Source: Limosilactobacillus reuteri subsp. reuteri (GTDB taxonomy: Bacteria > Bacillota > Bacilli > Lactobacillales > Lactobacillaceae). From it: a stretch of DNA of 64,000 nt. Shown piece after piece: positions 46,281 through 53,285 of the stretch; positions within the stretch are counted from its first letter, which is position 1, and every line of letters begins with the position of its first letter. The DNA lies in assembly GCF_000016825.1 (NCBI RefSeq), contig NC_009513.1, positions 441,501-505,500 of the forward strand. The letters run 5' to 3'. A program made the position numbers and the translations under genes. Under the pieces are notes generated by a model. The model saw nothing but the letters and a program-made list of their open reading frames with translations. It searched no databases and was not told where the DNA came from.

Positions 46281-46491
46281 TTGCTGTCAGAATTTTTAGG
46301 ATTAAACATCCCCAACAATATTTTTTGTCTAAAACGGGGATGATTTAATTATTCTAGTTAATGTAATTGCTTATATATCAACAACCAATTAAAATAGCCC
46401 CCCTACCTAAAAAGTTTCAAAACAGCCTTTGCAAATAAAAATACGGTAATGTGTGCCGCTCTCTTCTCAACAATGCAGGGCGGGGGGATGT

Positions 46492-46552
46492 TATAATAGT
46501 TTTGCTTATTTTTATATCGAAGGGGCGCTCTCGCAGCAGGGCACTTTTTTTA
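46492..46552 (+). repeat. promoter-hairpin unit, copy 1
   Basis: TATAAT (46492-46497) is followed 17-20 bases later by TTTATATCGAAGGGGCGCTC, a short hairpin and T7. The same block recurs at 49250-49311. It looks like a very short terminated transcript, but the hairpin in this copy pairs less well than in copy 2. Confidence 0.55.
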
Positions 46553-46616
46553 GTGCAATTTAAGCAGTTTTTGCAGCGTAAATAAAAAGACAACTAACAT
46601 ATTTCGCCAGCTGTCC

Positions 46617-46799
46617 TCAGTCGTTTAATTTTTCTTGTCGTTGTTTGATACAGCCTAATAGCATATCAAGGTCTTCTTGCGTTGCACTCTTTAAGATAAA
46701 GTTCTTAGCAACTGAACGGCGGTTAATATACTGTACCTGCGCCTTGTTCTTGCTACGGTATTTGTTAATTGCTTTGTGCTGTGACTCTGTAAGTGCCAT
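46617..46799 (-). CDS. small phage/island-type protein, 60 aa
   Basis: Begins MALTESQHKAINKYRSKNKA and contains a conserved AKNFILKSATQEDLDMLLG helix. Proteins of this type are common in Firmicute prophages and islands, where the function is unknown. GAGGAAAT lies before the ATG at 46799, which I prefer over an upstream in-frame ATG. A broken relative lies at 49077-49226. Confidence 0.7.
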   Translation of the reverse strand: MALTESQHKAINKYRSKNKAQVQYINRRSVAKNFILKSATQEDLDMLLGCIKQRQEKLND

Positions 46800-46800
46800 C

Positions 46801-46977
46801 TTATTTCCTCTCAATCTTAAATTCAAATAGCTTCTTGCGTTTGTCTTTTGGTGTGTGAAGCCACGTCTTGAACTTCCTAACGTCTTGTTTCCACATTGCT
46901 AGCGTTTCACGTGGAGAGTAGACATCTAGGGAAATAGTAACGTGTTTATTCTTTGACTGGTATTTAAGGCGCTTCAT
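46801..46977 (-). CDS. small basic protein, 58 aa
   Basis: An ORF too short for many gene finders, beginning MKRLKYQSKNKHVTISLDVY and ending in a Lys/Arg-rich tail. GAGGGATG precedes the ATG, and its last codons contain the ribosome binding site of the next small gene, so the two are coupled. No family is recognised; it is probably DNA- or RNA-associated by charge. Confidence 0.55.
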   Translation of the reverse strand: MKRLKYQSKNKHVTISLDVYSPRETLAMWKQDVRKFKTWLHTPKDKRKKLFEFKIERK

Positions 46978-47046
46978 ATTTCATCCCTCACTTTTGCTAA
47001 TTATTCTTGATTTAAAGAACGTCTAAGCCATGCTATAATATACATA

Positions 47047-47182
47047 TGAAAAGCCCCTAAGAGTTGAGCTACCAACTTGCAACTCTTAGGGCGGTGATTA
47101 ATCACCACTTGATTTCAAGTTTTAAGTCTAGCGATATAAAGATTTTGAGCTTTAATCTAATCTTTATTTTGCTAGGCTTTTT
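47047..47182 (+). ncRNA. candidate structured small RNA
   Basis: TATAAT at 47034-47039 would start an RNA with a 12-bp 5' hairpin (47055-47066 with 47080-47091), the palindromes GGTGATTAATCACC (47093-47106) and CTTGATTTCAAG (47108-47119), and a long 3' stem (47125-47144 with 47159-47177) ending in T5 (47178-47182). There is no ORF with a ribosome binding site. Its first bases, AGCCCCTAAG, also begin the opposing transcript at 48673. It could be an antisense or antitoxin RNA of an element-borne locus. Confidence 0.5.
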
Positions 47183-47189
47183 CTGGATA

Positions 47190-48560
47190 TCTGTCAACTG
47201 GTATGGTTGACTAAAAATACTTCCTACGAAAATGTAGGGGGTATTTTTTTACGAAAAAATACAATCGATTCTTAAAAAGAAAAATTTTTGATTGGCAAAA
47301 CCATAACAAGTTCGTTTTAGAGTTTTGATTTTGCGATTGATGCCTTCTAAAGGACCATTAGAGTATTCAAACTTAGCACTATTTAAGACATATTTTCTGT
47401 TTTGACGAAGGGTTTGGATAGCGGTATCCATTTCTGTATTGGTTTTTTGGTAGTCTAAGATGGTTGACTCTAGTAATTCACTATTGCGCTCGTTTAGGGC
47501 TTTCGTGATATCTTGGTAAGTTTGGTATACTTCAGCAAACTTGGAAAATTTACTAGTAATGAGATCAACAGCATTTTGGCGAGTCATATATTGCTTAACG
47601 CCGCGAAGAAAAACTACTTCTTCAGGGTGAAGATCTTCAGCTTTTTTATGGAATAGCTTCCAATGTGACTTCATAATTTTATATTCTCGGCTCTGTTTAT
47701 CAAGTTGTTTTAGGATAGAAATACGACAATTGTCCAAAGCGCGACCAGCTAATTGCACAAGATGGAAACGATCAATAATAATGCTGGCATTAGGGAAAAG
47801 GCGATAGATAAAGCTTTGATATTGAGCATTTAAATCAATCACAACTGATTGGACGCATTCGCGTTCGGCTTTTGAATAACGACTTTCAAAATAATCAATA
47901 ATGGTAGGTGATAGACGATCCTGTAACTTTGTGACAATTTGGTGGGTTTCAGCGTCACAACAGATAAAGGACATCACAGACTTAGTTGAACGAAACTCGT
48001 CAAAACATAGATGCTTAGGCAACTTAGCTACACGATAGTGTGGTTCCATGCGCTCTAAAATTGTTCGACGAACACTGCTAGGAGAGCAGTGACACATTTC
48101 AGCAATTAGCTGACCAGATAGTCCTTTACGAGCTAAAAGCATGATTTGATTTTTGAGATTACTGGATAGGGTTTGATTTTCTTTGGTTAAATTAGTAATA
48201 GCACCAAACGTAGTATGGCACGATTTACATTTATAGCGTTGTTTACGAAGCTCTAGTTCATATCTTCTCCCGTTTAAACTAGCCAGTCGTACATGAGTTT
48301 TGCGAAAGCCATCCTTATTAACTGTGGGAAAGCCACAGTTACGACAACGATTAATCGGATAAGAAAGAGTAGCCGTTATTAGTGTTATATACTCTTTAAC
48401 AGAGTCATCGTTGTGTTCAGCTTCTTCAACAGAAATAATTTTAATATTTTTATCTTTAATTCCAAGAATATTTAGGATAGAATCATTATGGGACATTTGT
48501 TTAACCTTCTTTCATGATTTTTGTGGTGAATTGATTGTATAACGAGGGGACAGCAAATGT
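47190..48560 (-). mobile_element. ISL3-family insertion sequence, boundaries approximate
   Basis: A single transposase gene of the ISL3 family with about 60 bases of flank on each side. I could not find convincing terminal inverted repeats or a target duplication by eye, so the limits are estimates set by the neighbouring RNA units at 47047-47182 and 48569-48673. Confidence 0.6.
47249..48496 (-). CDS. ISL3-family transposase
   Basis: A 415-residue transposase. The N-terminal zinc-ribbon (NRCRNCGFPTVNKDGF ... YKCKSCHTTFG), the helix-turn-helix GLSGQLIAEMCHCSPSSVRR, the DDE domain with CFDEFRS, VVIDLNAQYQSFI and IDRFHLVQLAGRALD, and the C-terminal NGPLEGINRKIKTLKR are typical of ISL3/IS1165 elements. 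It appears full length and intact. Confidence 0.92.
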   Translation of the reverse strand: MSHNDSILNILGIKDKNIKIISVEEAEHNDDSVKEYITLITATLSYPINRCRNCGFPTVNKDGFRKTHVRLASLNGRRYELELRKQRYKCKSCHTTFGAITNLTKENQTLSSNLKNQIMLLARKGLSGQLIAEMCHCSPSSVRRTILERMEPHYRVAKLPKHLCFDEFRSTKSVMSFICCDAETHQIVTKLQDRLSPTIIDYFESRYSKAERECVQSVVIDLNAQYQSFIYRLFPNASIIIDRFHLVQLAGRALDNCRISILKQLDKQSREYKIMKSHWKLFHKKAEDLHPEEVVFLRGVKQYMTRQNAVDLITSKFSKFAEVYQTYQDITKALNERNSELLESTILDYQKTNTEMDTAIQTLRQNRKYVLNSAKFEYSNGPLEGINRKIKTLKRTCYGFANQKFFFLRIDCIFS

Positions 48561-48568
48561 CTCTTTTT

Positions 48569-48646
48569 TTATACAAAAAAATCTGGCATGGAATCTCCAT
48601 CCATACCAGAAAGTGTATACCCCTTTTTCTTTACTTTCAAAAGCAA
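48569..48646 (-). CDS. possible 25-aa leader peptide in a short terminated transcript
   Basis: A promoter on the minus strand (TTGTCA 48703-48708, 17-base spacer, TATAAT 48680-48685) would start near 48673. GGGGGTGG lies 5 bases before a TTG that opens a 25-codon ORF beginning MLLKVKKKGYTLSGMDGDSM. The last third of the ORF coincides with a 10-bp hairpin (48583-48609) followed by T7. The peptide has no hydrophobic helix. It may be a leader, or the ORF may be accidental. Confidence 0.4.
   Translation of the reverse strand: MLLKVKKKGYTLSGMDGDSMPDFFV
48583..48609 (-). terminator. terminator of the short minus-strand transcript
   Basis: CTGGTATGGA pairs with TCCATGCCAG on the minus strand, followed by T7. 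Transcription from the 48703 promoter would stop here before reaching the ISL3 transposase. Confidence 0.7.
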
Positions 48647-48679
48647 TTTAACCACCCCCTTTCCTTAGGGGCTAAGTAT

Positions 48680-48708
48680 ATTATATACATATGTATCAAC
48701 GGTGACAA
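48680..48708 (-). promoter_or_regulatory. promoter of the short minus-strand transcript
   Basis: TTGTCA (48703-48708), a 17-base spacer and TATAAT (48680-48685) on the minus strand. Confidence 0.65.
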
Positions 48709-48764
48709 TAGGGAATACTAAAATATTTGAAAAATATGCTAGCATTTGCAAGCATTAGATACCT

Positions 48765-48938
48765 ATAAAATCCGAGCATTTCTGAGCATTTTAACACTAA
48801 TAAAATCCTAGGATTTCCTAGGCTTTAACCATAAAGCTAGAGGCTTTCAAGTGCTATCAAAATAGGGTGCAACCTTTTTGTTTTTGTATGCATACTTTTT
48901 TTGGAAAGTACGCATACTTTTTAATGAGGGTGCGCACC
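48765..48938. repeat. iteron-like direct repeats and palindromes
   Basis: ATAAAATCC occurs at 48765 and 48800 within two degenerate 35-base repeats. GCATACTTTTT occurs at 48890-48900 and 48912-48922, a 22-base period. The flanks are AGGGTGCAACCT (48874-48885) and the palindrome GGTGCGCACC (48929-48938). The 22-base period and dyads resemble a replication origin or a repressor operator of a phage-like or plasmid-like element. No gene lies in 48709-49076. Confidence 0.5.
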
Positions 48939-49011
48939 AAATTATACTCAAGATAATATGCTAAAATACCTATGGGGCGTGAAAAGTAAAGTTGCTAATT
49001 TTTCGACAATA

Positions 49012-49048
49012 CCAAGAGTAGCTTGTGAGGGCTACTCTTTTTTTGTGC
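49012..49048 (+). terminator. intrinsic terminator in the element
   Basis: AGAGTAGC pairs with GCTACTCT around an 8-base loop, followed by T7. The upstream transcript has no supported gene. Confidence 0.75.
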
Positions 49049-49076
49049 TACCATTTGCAACCATTTCTCAACTGGG

Positions 49077-49226
49077 TTAAGCGATTTTTTGCTCTTGTGC
49101 TAGTGATATTAATTTGTCTAGGTCGTCTTTATCTGCATAGTGTTTAATAAACGTTTTAGCATTTGAGCGATATTGATATAGTTTGTTTTTCTCTGGGTGT
49201 CGTTTCTTGTATCGTTTATGTTATGC
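49077..49226 (-). pseudogene. broken relative of the 60-aa small protein
   Basis: The frame encodes RYKKRHPEKNKLYQYRSNAK and AKTFIKHYADKDDLDKLISL, clearly related to the product of 46617-46799. It has no start codon; a stop lies just upstream, and a 5-base duplication (CATAA twice at the 5' end) breaks the frame. It shows that the element once carried two paralogous small genes. Confidence 0.65.
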
Positions 49227-49249
49227 TCACTGCCCTACTCCCCTTGTGA

Positions 49250-49312
49250 TATAATATATTTGCTATTTTTTATATCGAAGGGGCGCTCTCACAGTAGAGC
49301 GTCTTTTTTTGT
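49250..49312 (+). repeat. promoter-hairpin unit, copy 2
   Basis: TATAAT (49250-49255) then TTTATATCGAAGGGGCGCTC, a strong hairpin GCGCTCT/AGAGCGT and T7. It is the second copy of the unit at 46492. It lies directly upstream of the broken small gene but points the other way. Confidence 0.6.
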
Positions 49313-49366
49313 TGGAATTTATCGTGCAAAAAAGTCGATGTGCGTTCCTAAAGTATCAATAAACTA

Positions 49367-49400
49367 ACCCCCGTTGAAAGAAAACGGGGGCTTTTTTAGT
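49367..49400 (+). terminator. intrinsic terminator
   Basis: CCCCCGTT and AACGGGGG form a stem across an A-rich loop, followed by T6. The region 49313-49671 otherwise holds no supported gene. Confidence 0.75.
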
Positions 49401-49671
49401 ATGGTCTATTTTAATAGCAAAAGAGGGGCGAATATTGCTCTTTCTTGCTTCTTGTTTTGACGTTAAATGTGATTATATCAATGATTACAGCTAATCACTC
49501 ATAAGCAATAATAATTAACTACGAATTAGCTAACGAGTATAAGTTTTTCCGATATTGTTTTAACTACAAACATCCCCGATAATGTCCAATTTTGGGCAAT
49601 GATTTCTAATTAAGATTGCTGTTATATCAACCTTTTAGATGAATTGATAAATTGCACATTACATGGAACAT

Positions 49672-50037
49672 TTACTGTTTCACAATTCCAATGTTTTTAT
49701 ATGCGGTTGTTACCTTGTTCTGGTAGTAACCAGTATAAAAGCGATGGTGCTTTTGATAAACAAAGCCTAACAATTCCATATTGTGCTTGAATTGGCGGTT
49801 GCTTAATGGAATTATGGCTTGCTGTTGGCAATATTCCTTGTAATGGTTATATAGGACACGGCAAGCACAATAAAATCTGCGGTCTTTTTTTACCCCGTCA
49901 GAGAAAACAAAACTAACAACCGTTGGGTCTGCTTTGCCTTTATTTCTAACTCTGAAATGATAATCTTTCTTACTTTCAGCCATCCACTGTGCTAATGATC
50001 GCTTACTAAATACATAACGCCCACGATACCAACTCAT
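49672..50037 (-). CDS. hypothetical element protein, 121 aa
   Basis: Begins MSWYRGRYVFSKRSLAQWMA. The C-terminal part (VLYNHYKEYCQQQAIIPLSNRQFKHNMELLGF) resembles the D5-type winged helix found at the end of phage and plasmid primases, so it could be a fragment or small relative. ATG overlaps the stop of the small membrane gene upstream (ATGA). Function not known. Confidence 0.55.
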   Translation of the reverse strand: MSWYRGRYVFSKRSLAQWMAESKKDYHFRVRNKGKADPTVVSFVFSDGVKKDRRFYCACRVLYNHYKEYCQQQAIIPLSNRQFKHNMELLGFVYQKHHRFYTGYYQNKVTTAYKNIGIVKQ

Positions 50038-50165
50038 TTAGAACCATCCCCTTTGTACTGGTCTTTCATGTAGTGGGTGAATAGCCATATAACTGCAATA
50101 TCAGCGATAAGACTAGCTAAACCACAAGCAATAGCAACAATCAATAAACACGATACAGCGAACAT
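50034..50165 (-). CDS. small membrane peptide, 43 aa
   Basis: Begins MFAVSCLLIVAIACGLASLI, one hydrophobic helix of about 28 residues, then a short charged tail. It overlaps the next ORF by 4 bases (ATGA). A weak GGAG lies 11 bases before ATG. It may be a holin-like or toxin-like peptide, but nothing proves it. Confidence 0.45.
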   Translation of the reverse strand: MFAVSCLLIVAIACGLASLIADIAVIWLFTHYMKDQYKGDGSK

Positions 50166-50479
50166 TTAAATCAACTCCATTTCTCTATACTCTAATTTTC
50201 ATTTTAAAGCCGTCTAAGCCGTTTTAACTTGCAAATGAATAATTATATTAAACAGACGCTATCGGCTTTAAAACTGCTGATTATTTTTAAATAAGCAGGG
50301 TTCTAATTTAATACGTTATATATTTTTCACTGTCGAGTTTTCGACAATGAGTTTTCGTGGCTGAATTTTCAGCAGTCAAACTTTATACAAGTTCCTTTTC
50401 CGTCCAATTGATAATGAAAAATTACAGTTGAACTATTGATATATCAGCATTTGGGCTAGTAAAGCATTGCACGCTTTTA

Positions 50480-50536
50480 AATAAAAAGCATCCCCTTTAT
50501 ATCGCTGTATTAACAGTAAATAGGGGATGTTATTTT
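50480..50536. terminator. CATCCCC hairpin
   Basis: AAGCATCCCCT pairs with AGGGGATGTTATTTTT over a loop that itself contains a TGTATTAACAG dyad. A similar CATCCCC/GGGGATG hairpin lies at 46309-46342. The rest of 50166-50588 holds short palindromes (GTCGAGTTTTCGAC, GCTGAATTTTCAGC) and no gene I can support. Confidence 0.6.
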
Positions 50537-50588
50537 TCGTAGGTCATACTTTTTTAAGACAGACGATAATGCTAAAAATGATTGTTAA

Positions 50589-50990
50589 TTAGTGCCACTC
50601 GTTATGGTCTAGGCTGTTCACCTTATCCAATAGACTTTGGGCGTTTTCTTTCTGTTCCTGTGGTGCTGTAGGGTCATTTAGTATTGTAGTGGCTGCCACT
50701 CTTACAGCGTAACAGTCCATGAGCACTTGATTACCTTGTACTTTGAAATGTTCATCTGGAATATGAGCCACAAGAGGATTTTCAGCCTTAAAGCGTTCAA
50801 TTGGATTGTTCCCAGCTACTTCTACTAAGCCCTCGTTAATTGCTCGCTGAGTAGGATTGCCTAACTCGTCAATCATCCCCTCATCAACTAGCATTTTATA
50901 GAGTTTGTCCTTGTTAGGACGCAAGCCAATAGAAAGAAAATGACTGTAGGCTTGCTCAACTAACGGTGGGTATTTGATGTTAAAATTCAT
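50589..50990 (-). CDS. hypothetical element protein, 133 aa
   Basis: Begins MNFNIKYPPLVEQAYSHFLS with GLRPNKDKLYKMLVDEGMID, a helix-turn-helix-like stretch. AAAGGAC stands before the ATG at 50990, preferred over a start 39 bases upstream that lies within the previous gene. Similar small proteins occur in Firmicute phages near replication genes. Function unknown. Confidence 0.6.
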   Translation of the reverse strand: MNFNIKYPPLVEQAYSHFLSIGLRPNKDKLYKMLVDEGMIDELGNPTQRAINEGLVEVAGNNPIERFKAENPLVAHIPDEHFKVQGNQVLMDCYAVRVAATTILNDPTAPQEQKENAQSLLDKVNSLDHNEWH

Positions 50991-51006
50991 TGTTTGTCCT
51001 TTCTTT

Positions 51007-51408
51007 TTAAGGGTGTCTAATCTGCCCAAACTGCTTCAAATATTTATTAGCTAATTTATCTTTTGCTTTGCTTTCCTCGCTATTGCTTCTTAGATAATCG
51101 CTTCTAATGGTCTTTAATTGCTTTTGAAGCGAACTAGAAAGTTTCTTGGCTTTTATTAGCTTTCGATTGTATTTAATTATTAATTGCCTGTTTTGTTTGA
51201 GCAGGGTAGGCGTTTGATGTTTGAAGATACCTAGACCATCAACAAAATACAAGTGGGTAAATGGTATCTTGATTAAGCTATCGTTTAATTGCTTCTCGTT
51301 GGCTTGTATTAGGTTGTCTAATCGTTTAATATCACTCATCAATTTAGTATAGGTCTCATATCCAGTACTAAAATCAGAAAGACTTCTCTCAAATTCTGTT
51401 AGATTCAT
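51007..51408 (-). CDS. coiled-coil hypothetical protein, 133 aa
   Basis: Begins MNLTEFERSLSDFSTGYETY and is largely helical and Lys-rich with heptad-like spacing (KLIKAKKLSSSLQKQLKTIR). AAGGAG lies 8 bases before the ATG at 51408. It follows immediately after the second stop of the replication gene's frame. Function unknown. Confidence 0.6.
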   Translation of the reverse strand: MNLTEFERSLSDFSTGYETYTKLMSDIKRLDNLIQANEKQLNDSLIKIPFTHLYFVDGLGIFKHQTPTLLKQNRQLIIKYNRKLIKAKKLSSSLQKQLKTIRSDYLRSNSEESKAKDKLANKYLKQFGQIRHP

Positions 51409-51456
51409 GAAGATCACTCCTTAGAAAGGTAATTCATCATCAATGTTCTTCTCTTT

Positions 51457-52416
51457 TTATTTAGGATACTCATTCTTGATGTAGGACAAACATAAATTAT
51501 CGGTTTCTGGAGTAATACTTGATTTTTCTTTTATCACTGTGAGGGTATCTTTTATTTCGTCAATAGATGATACTTTTAATTCATTTGAGAGAAAGTAAAT
51601 CAATTGATCGTTATTTGTACTAAATGTTGTTTTGAATTTTGAATTAATGAATTTGATTAGTTGCTCAATTTCTTTTTGATTAACAGTAGAAGATTCTTGT
51701 GGAAGGCTTTCTTTTTCTTTATTTATATTCTCTTTATTTATATTATATTTATTTATATTGGAGGCGGATTTAGTACTTAAAAAGGCTGTTTTAGGCTTTT
51801 CCCGCCTATTTCCGCCTGCTTCGTTAGAATGTGTGTCAATCCCTTGTCGCTCTAGGGCTTGAACGTCATTATTTTGGGGTGAGGCTTTTTCCGCCTTTTT
51901 AAGCCTATTTTCGCCTATTTTATCCTCCATAACTAAGGCGGGTTTAGGACTATTTGAGGCGGATTCCGCCTTTATCAATTTATTTCTTGTTTCTTTTAAA
52001 TTTTCAAGGTCAATACCTGTCTTTTTGCTATTATATTTGTGGAGAAAATCATTAAGTGTCATTGCGACATTCTCATCGTTTAAATTTGTTGTGTATCTCC
52101 AGTCTGTTCTAATATAAGTGATTTTAGTTAGTTCTATTTGTTGAGTGTTGGTGTGGTTTTTGAGGTCTTGATTATTTAACCAATCAACAATAATGACAAC
52201 ACTATCGGATACAATGATAAGACCAGCTTTTTCTAGTTCTTGGTAATTCTTTTCAGTGAAGTGATTGAGTACATTAATCATTGTTAGTTCAGAACAAAAG
52301 CCGTCATCATCCGCATACAAGACTAATTCATCGTATAAGTAGCGGTCTTCCACTGATAATTGGAGAAATTTATTACTTTGATGAATACTCTTTGAAATTA
52401 ATCTTCTATTTGCCAA
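51457..52416 (-). CDS. phage-type replisome organizer / replication initiator
   Basis: A 319-residue protein starting at TTG (52416) as MANRRLISKSIHQSNKFLQL, with GAGG 9 bases upstream; this N-terminus matches phage replisome organizers. A winged-helix part (LYDELVLYADDDGFCSELTM ... EKAGLIIVSDSVVIIVDW) is followed by a low-complexity Lys/Asn/Glu linker and a DnaD-like C-terminus. The frame stops at TAA (51457-51459), but 11 more codons and a second TAA follow in frame (51421-51456), encoding KEKNIDDELPF, an SSB-type tail. Confidence 0.75.
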   Translation of the reverse strand: MANRRLISKSIHQSNKFLQLSVEDRYLYDELVLYADDDGFCSELTMINVLNHFTEKNYQELEKAGLIIVSDSVVIIVDWLNNQDLKNHTNTQQIELTKITYIRTDWRYTTNLNDENVAMTLNDFLHKYNSKKTGIDLENLKETRNKLIKAESASNSPKPALVMEDKIGENRLKKAEKASPQNNDVQALERQGIDTHSNEAGGNRREKPKTAFLSTKSASNINKYNINKENINKEKESLPQESSTVNQKEIEQLIKFINSKFKTTFSTNNDQLIYFLSNELKVSSIDEIKDTLTVIKEKSSITPETDNLCLSYIKNEYPK

Positions 52417-52432
52417 TTTAAGATACCTCACT

Positions 52433-52657
52433 TTACATAACTGTTATTGGTTCATCAAACTCGCTAATTTTTATTAGACCAGCATCAGCAAGTTGAGAAA
52501 ATTCTTCACCATTTACATGTAAAACATCGCATATAAGCTCACTACAATAGACAAGGTTGTCAGTGTTCTTATATGCTAAAAGATACAGATACAGTAATTT
52601 AGCGTCATTGCTAAGATTGTAAAAATCATCCGTTTCTAGGAAGTCTTTTAATTCCAT
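52433..52657 (-). CDS. small winged-helix protein, 74 aa
   Basis: Begins MELKDFLETDDFYNLSNDAK. It resembles the first winged-helix domain of the adjacent replisome organizer (AKLLYLYLLAYKNTDNLVYC ... LADAGLIKISEFDEPI), so it is probably a stand-alone duplicate of that domain. Its start touches the stop of the preceding gene and the organizer gene follows within 20 bases, so the three are co-translated. Confidence 0.65.
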   Translation of the reverse strand: MELKDFLETDDFYNLSNDAKLLYLYLLAYKNTDNLVYCSELICDVLHVNGEEFSQLADAGLIKISEFDEPITVM

Positions 52658-53127
52658 TACTTACATACCTCCATGTTCTTATAACTTAATTGCCCGTCAA
52701 TAAATAGCTTTGTTAAAGCGATAAGTCGTTTAAGCATTTCAACATCGTTATTTGTGACTTGTTCAATGCGTTCAACAATCTTTTGGCGTTCTCGCTCTTC
52801 TCGCTTGTTGTGCGCTAAGTAATTTGGATTGTTAAGCGACTTCATAATGAAATAAAGGCGAGTGGTGTTTTTATCATCGTTGTTCGTTAGCAAGGACAAT
52901 TTAGAATATAAGTCACCATTGAAGCCGTCTAAGTAAACTAAAAAGGTGTGAACTTGCTTAATATCATCCCCAACGAACTTACTAATACGGGTGGCGAGTT
53001 CCGTTGGTTTTTTGCTGTTCTCGGTGTCTTTAAGATATGAATACCACGAGAGCAGGGCGAGGTAAGTAGTTTTCATGTCCCAACGTTCACGGTGTCCGTC
53101 TGGGGCTGTAAGAGTAACTAGTTGCAT
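52657..53127 (-). CDS. hypothetical element protein, 156 aa
   Basis: Begins MQLVTLTAPDGHRERWDMKT; mostly helical with a charged middle (NKREERERQKIVERIEQV). Its ATG lies within the end of the truncated gene upstream, and its stop meets the next ATG. Its position in a replication-gene run suggests an accessory role, but no function can be assigned. Confidence 0.6.
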   Translation of the reverse strand: MQLVTLTAPDGHRERWDMKTTYLALLSWYSYLKDTENSKKPTELATRISKFVGDDIKQVHTFLVYLDGFNGDLYSKLSLLTNNDDKNTTRLYFIMKSLNNPNYLAHNKREERERQKIVERIEQVTNNDVEMLKRLIALTKLFIDGQLSYKNMEVCK

Positions 53128-53285
53128 TCTGTATCACCGCCTTTGAGTTCAAGGGTTGCTAATTGTTGTAGTACTTCTAAATCATTATCATTTAGGCGCT
53201 CTAAGCACTCATGTAAAGCGCTGATAATATCTTGCTGATACTTAACTGTTAAGACTAGGCTAATTAAATCATTGTGAGTGTAATC
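53118..53285 (-). pseudogene. 3' remnant of an element gene cut by IS3
   Basis: The last 55 codons of a gene, ending in LKGGDTECN and TAG inside the following gene. The frame has no start: it runs directly into the truncated IS3 element at 53285. The remnant contains DLISLVLTVKYQQDIISALH, a helical region of unknown family. Confidence 0.65.

Noticed and set aside
47108..47240. Minus-strand ORF with the peptide KIKIRLKLKIFISLDLKLEI, antisense to the candidate RNA
   Set aside because: It has no start codon with a ribosome binding site, it is open only because of the dyads, and it runs into the IS boundary.
48733..48800. CRISPR-like array of GAGCATT repeats
   Set aside because: The repeats are 7 bases long and irregular, with no 25-35 base repeat units or spacers, and no cas genes are present.
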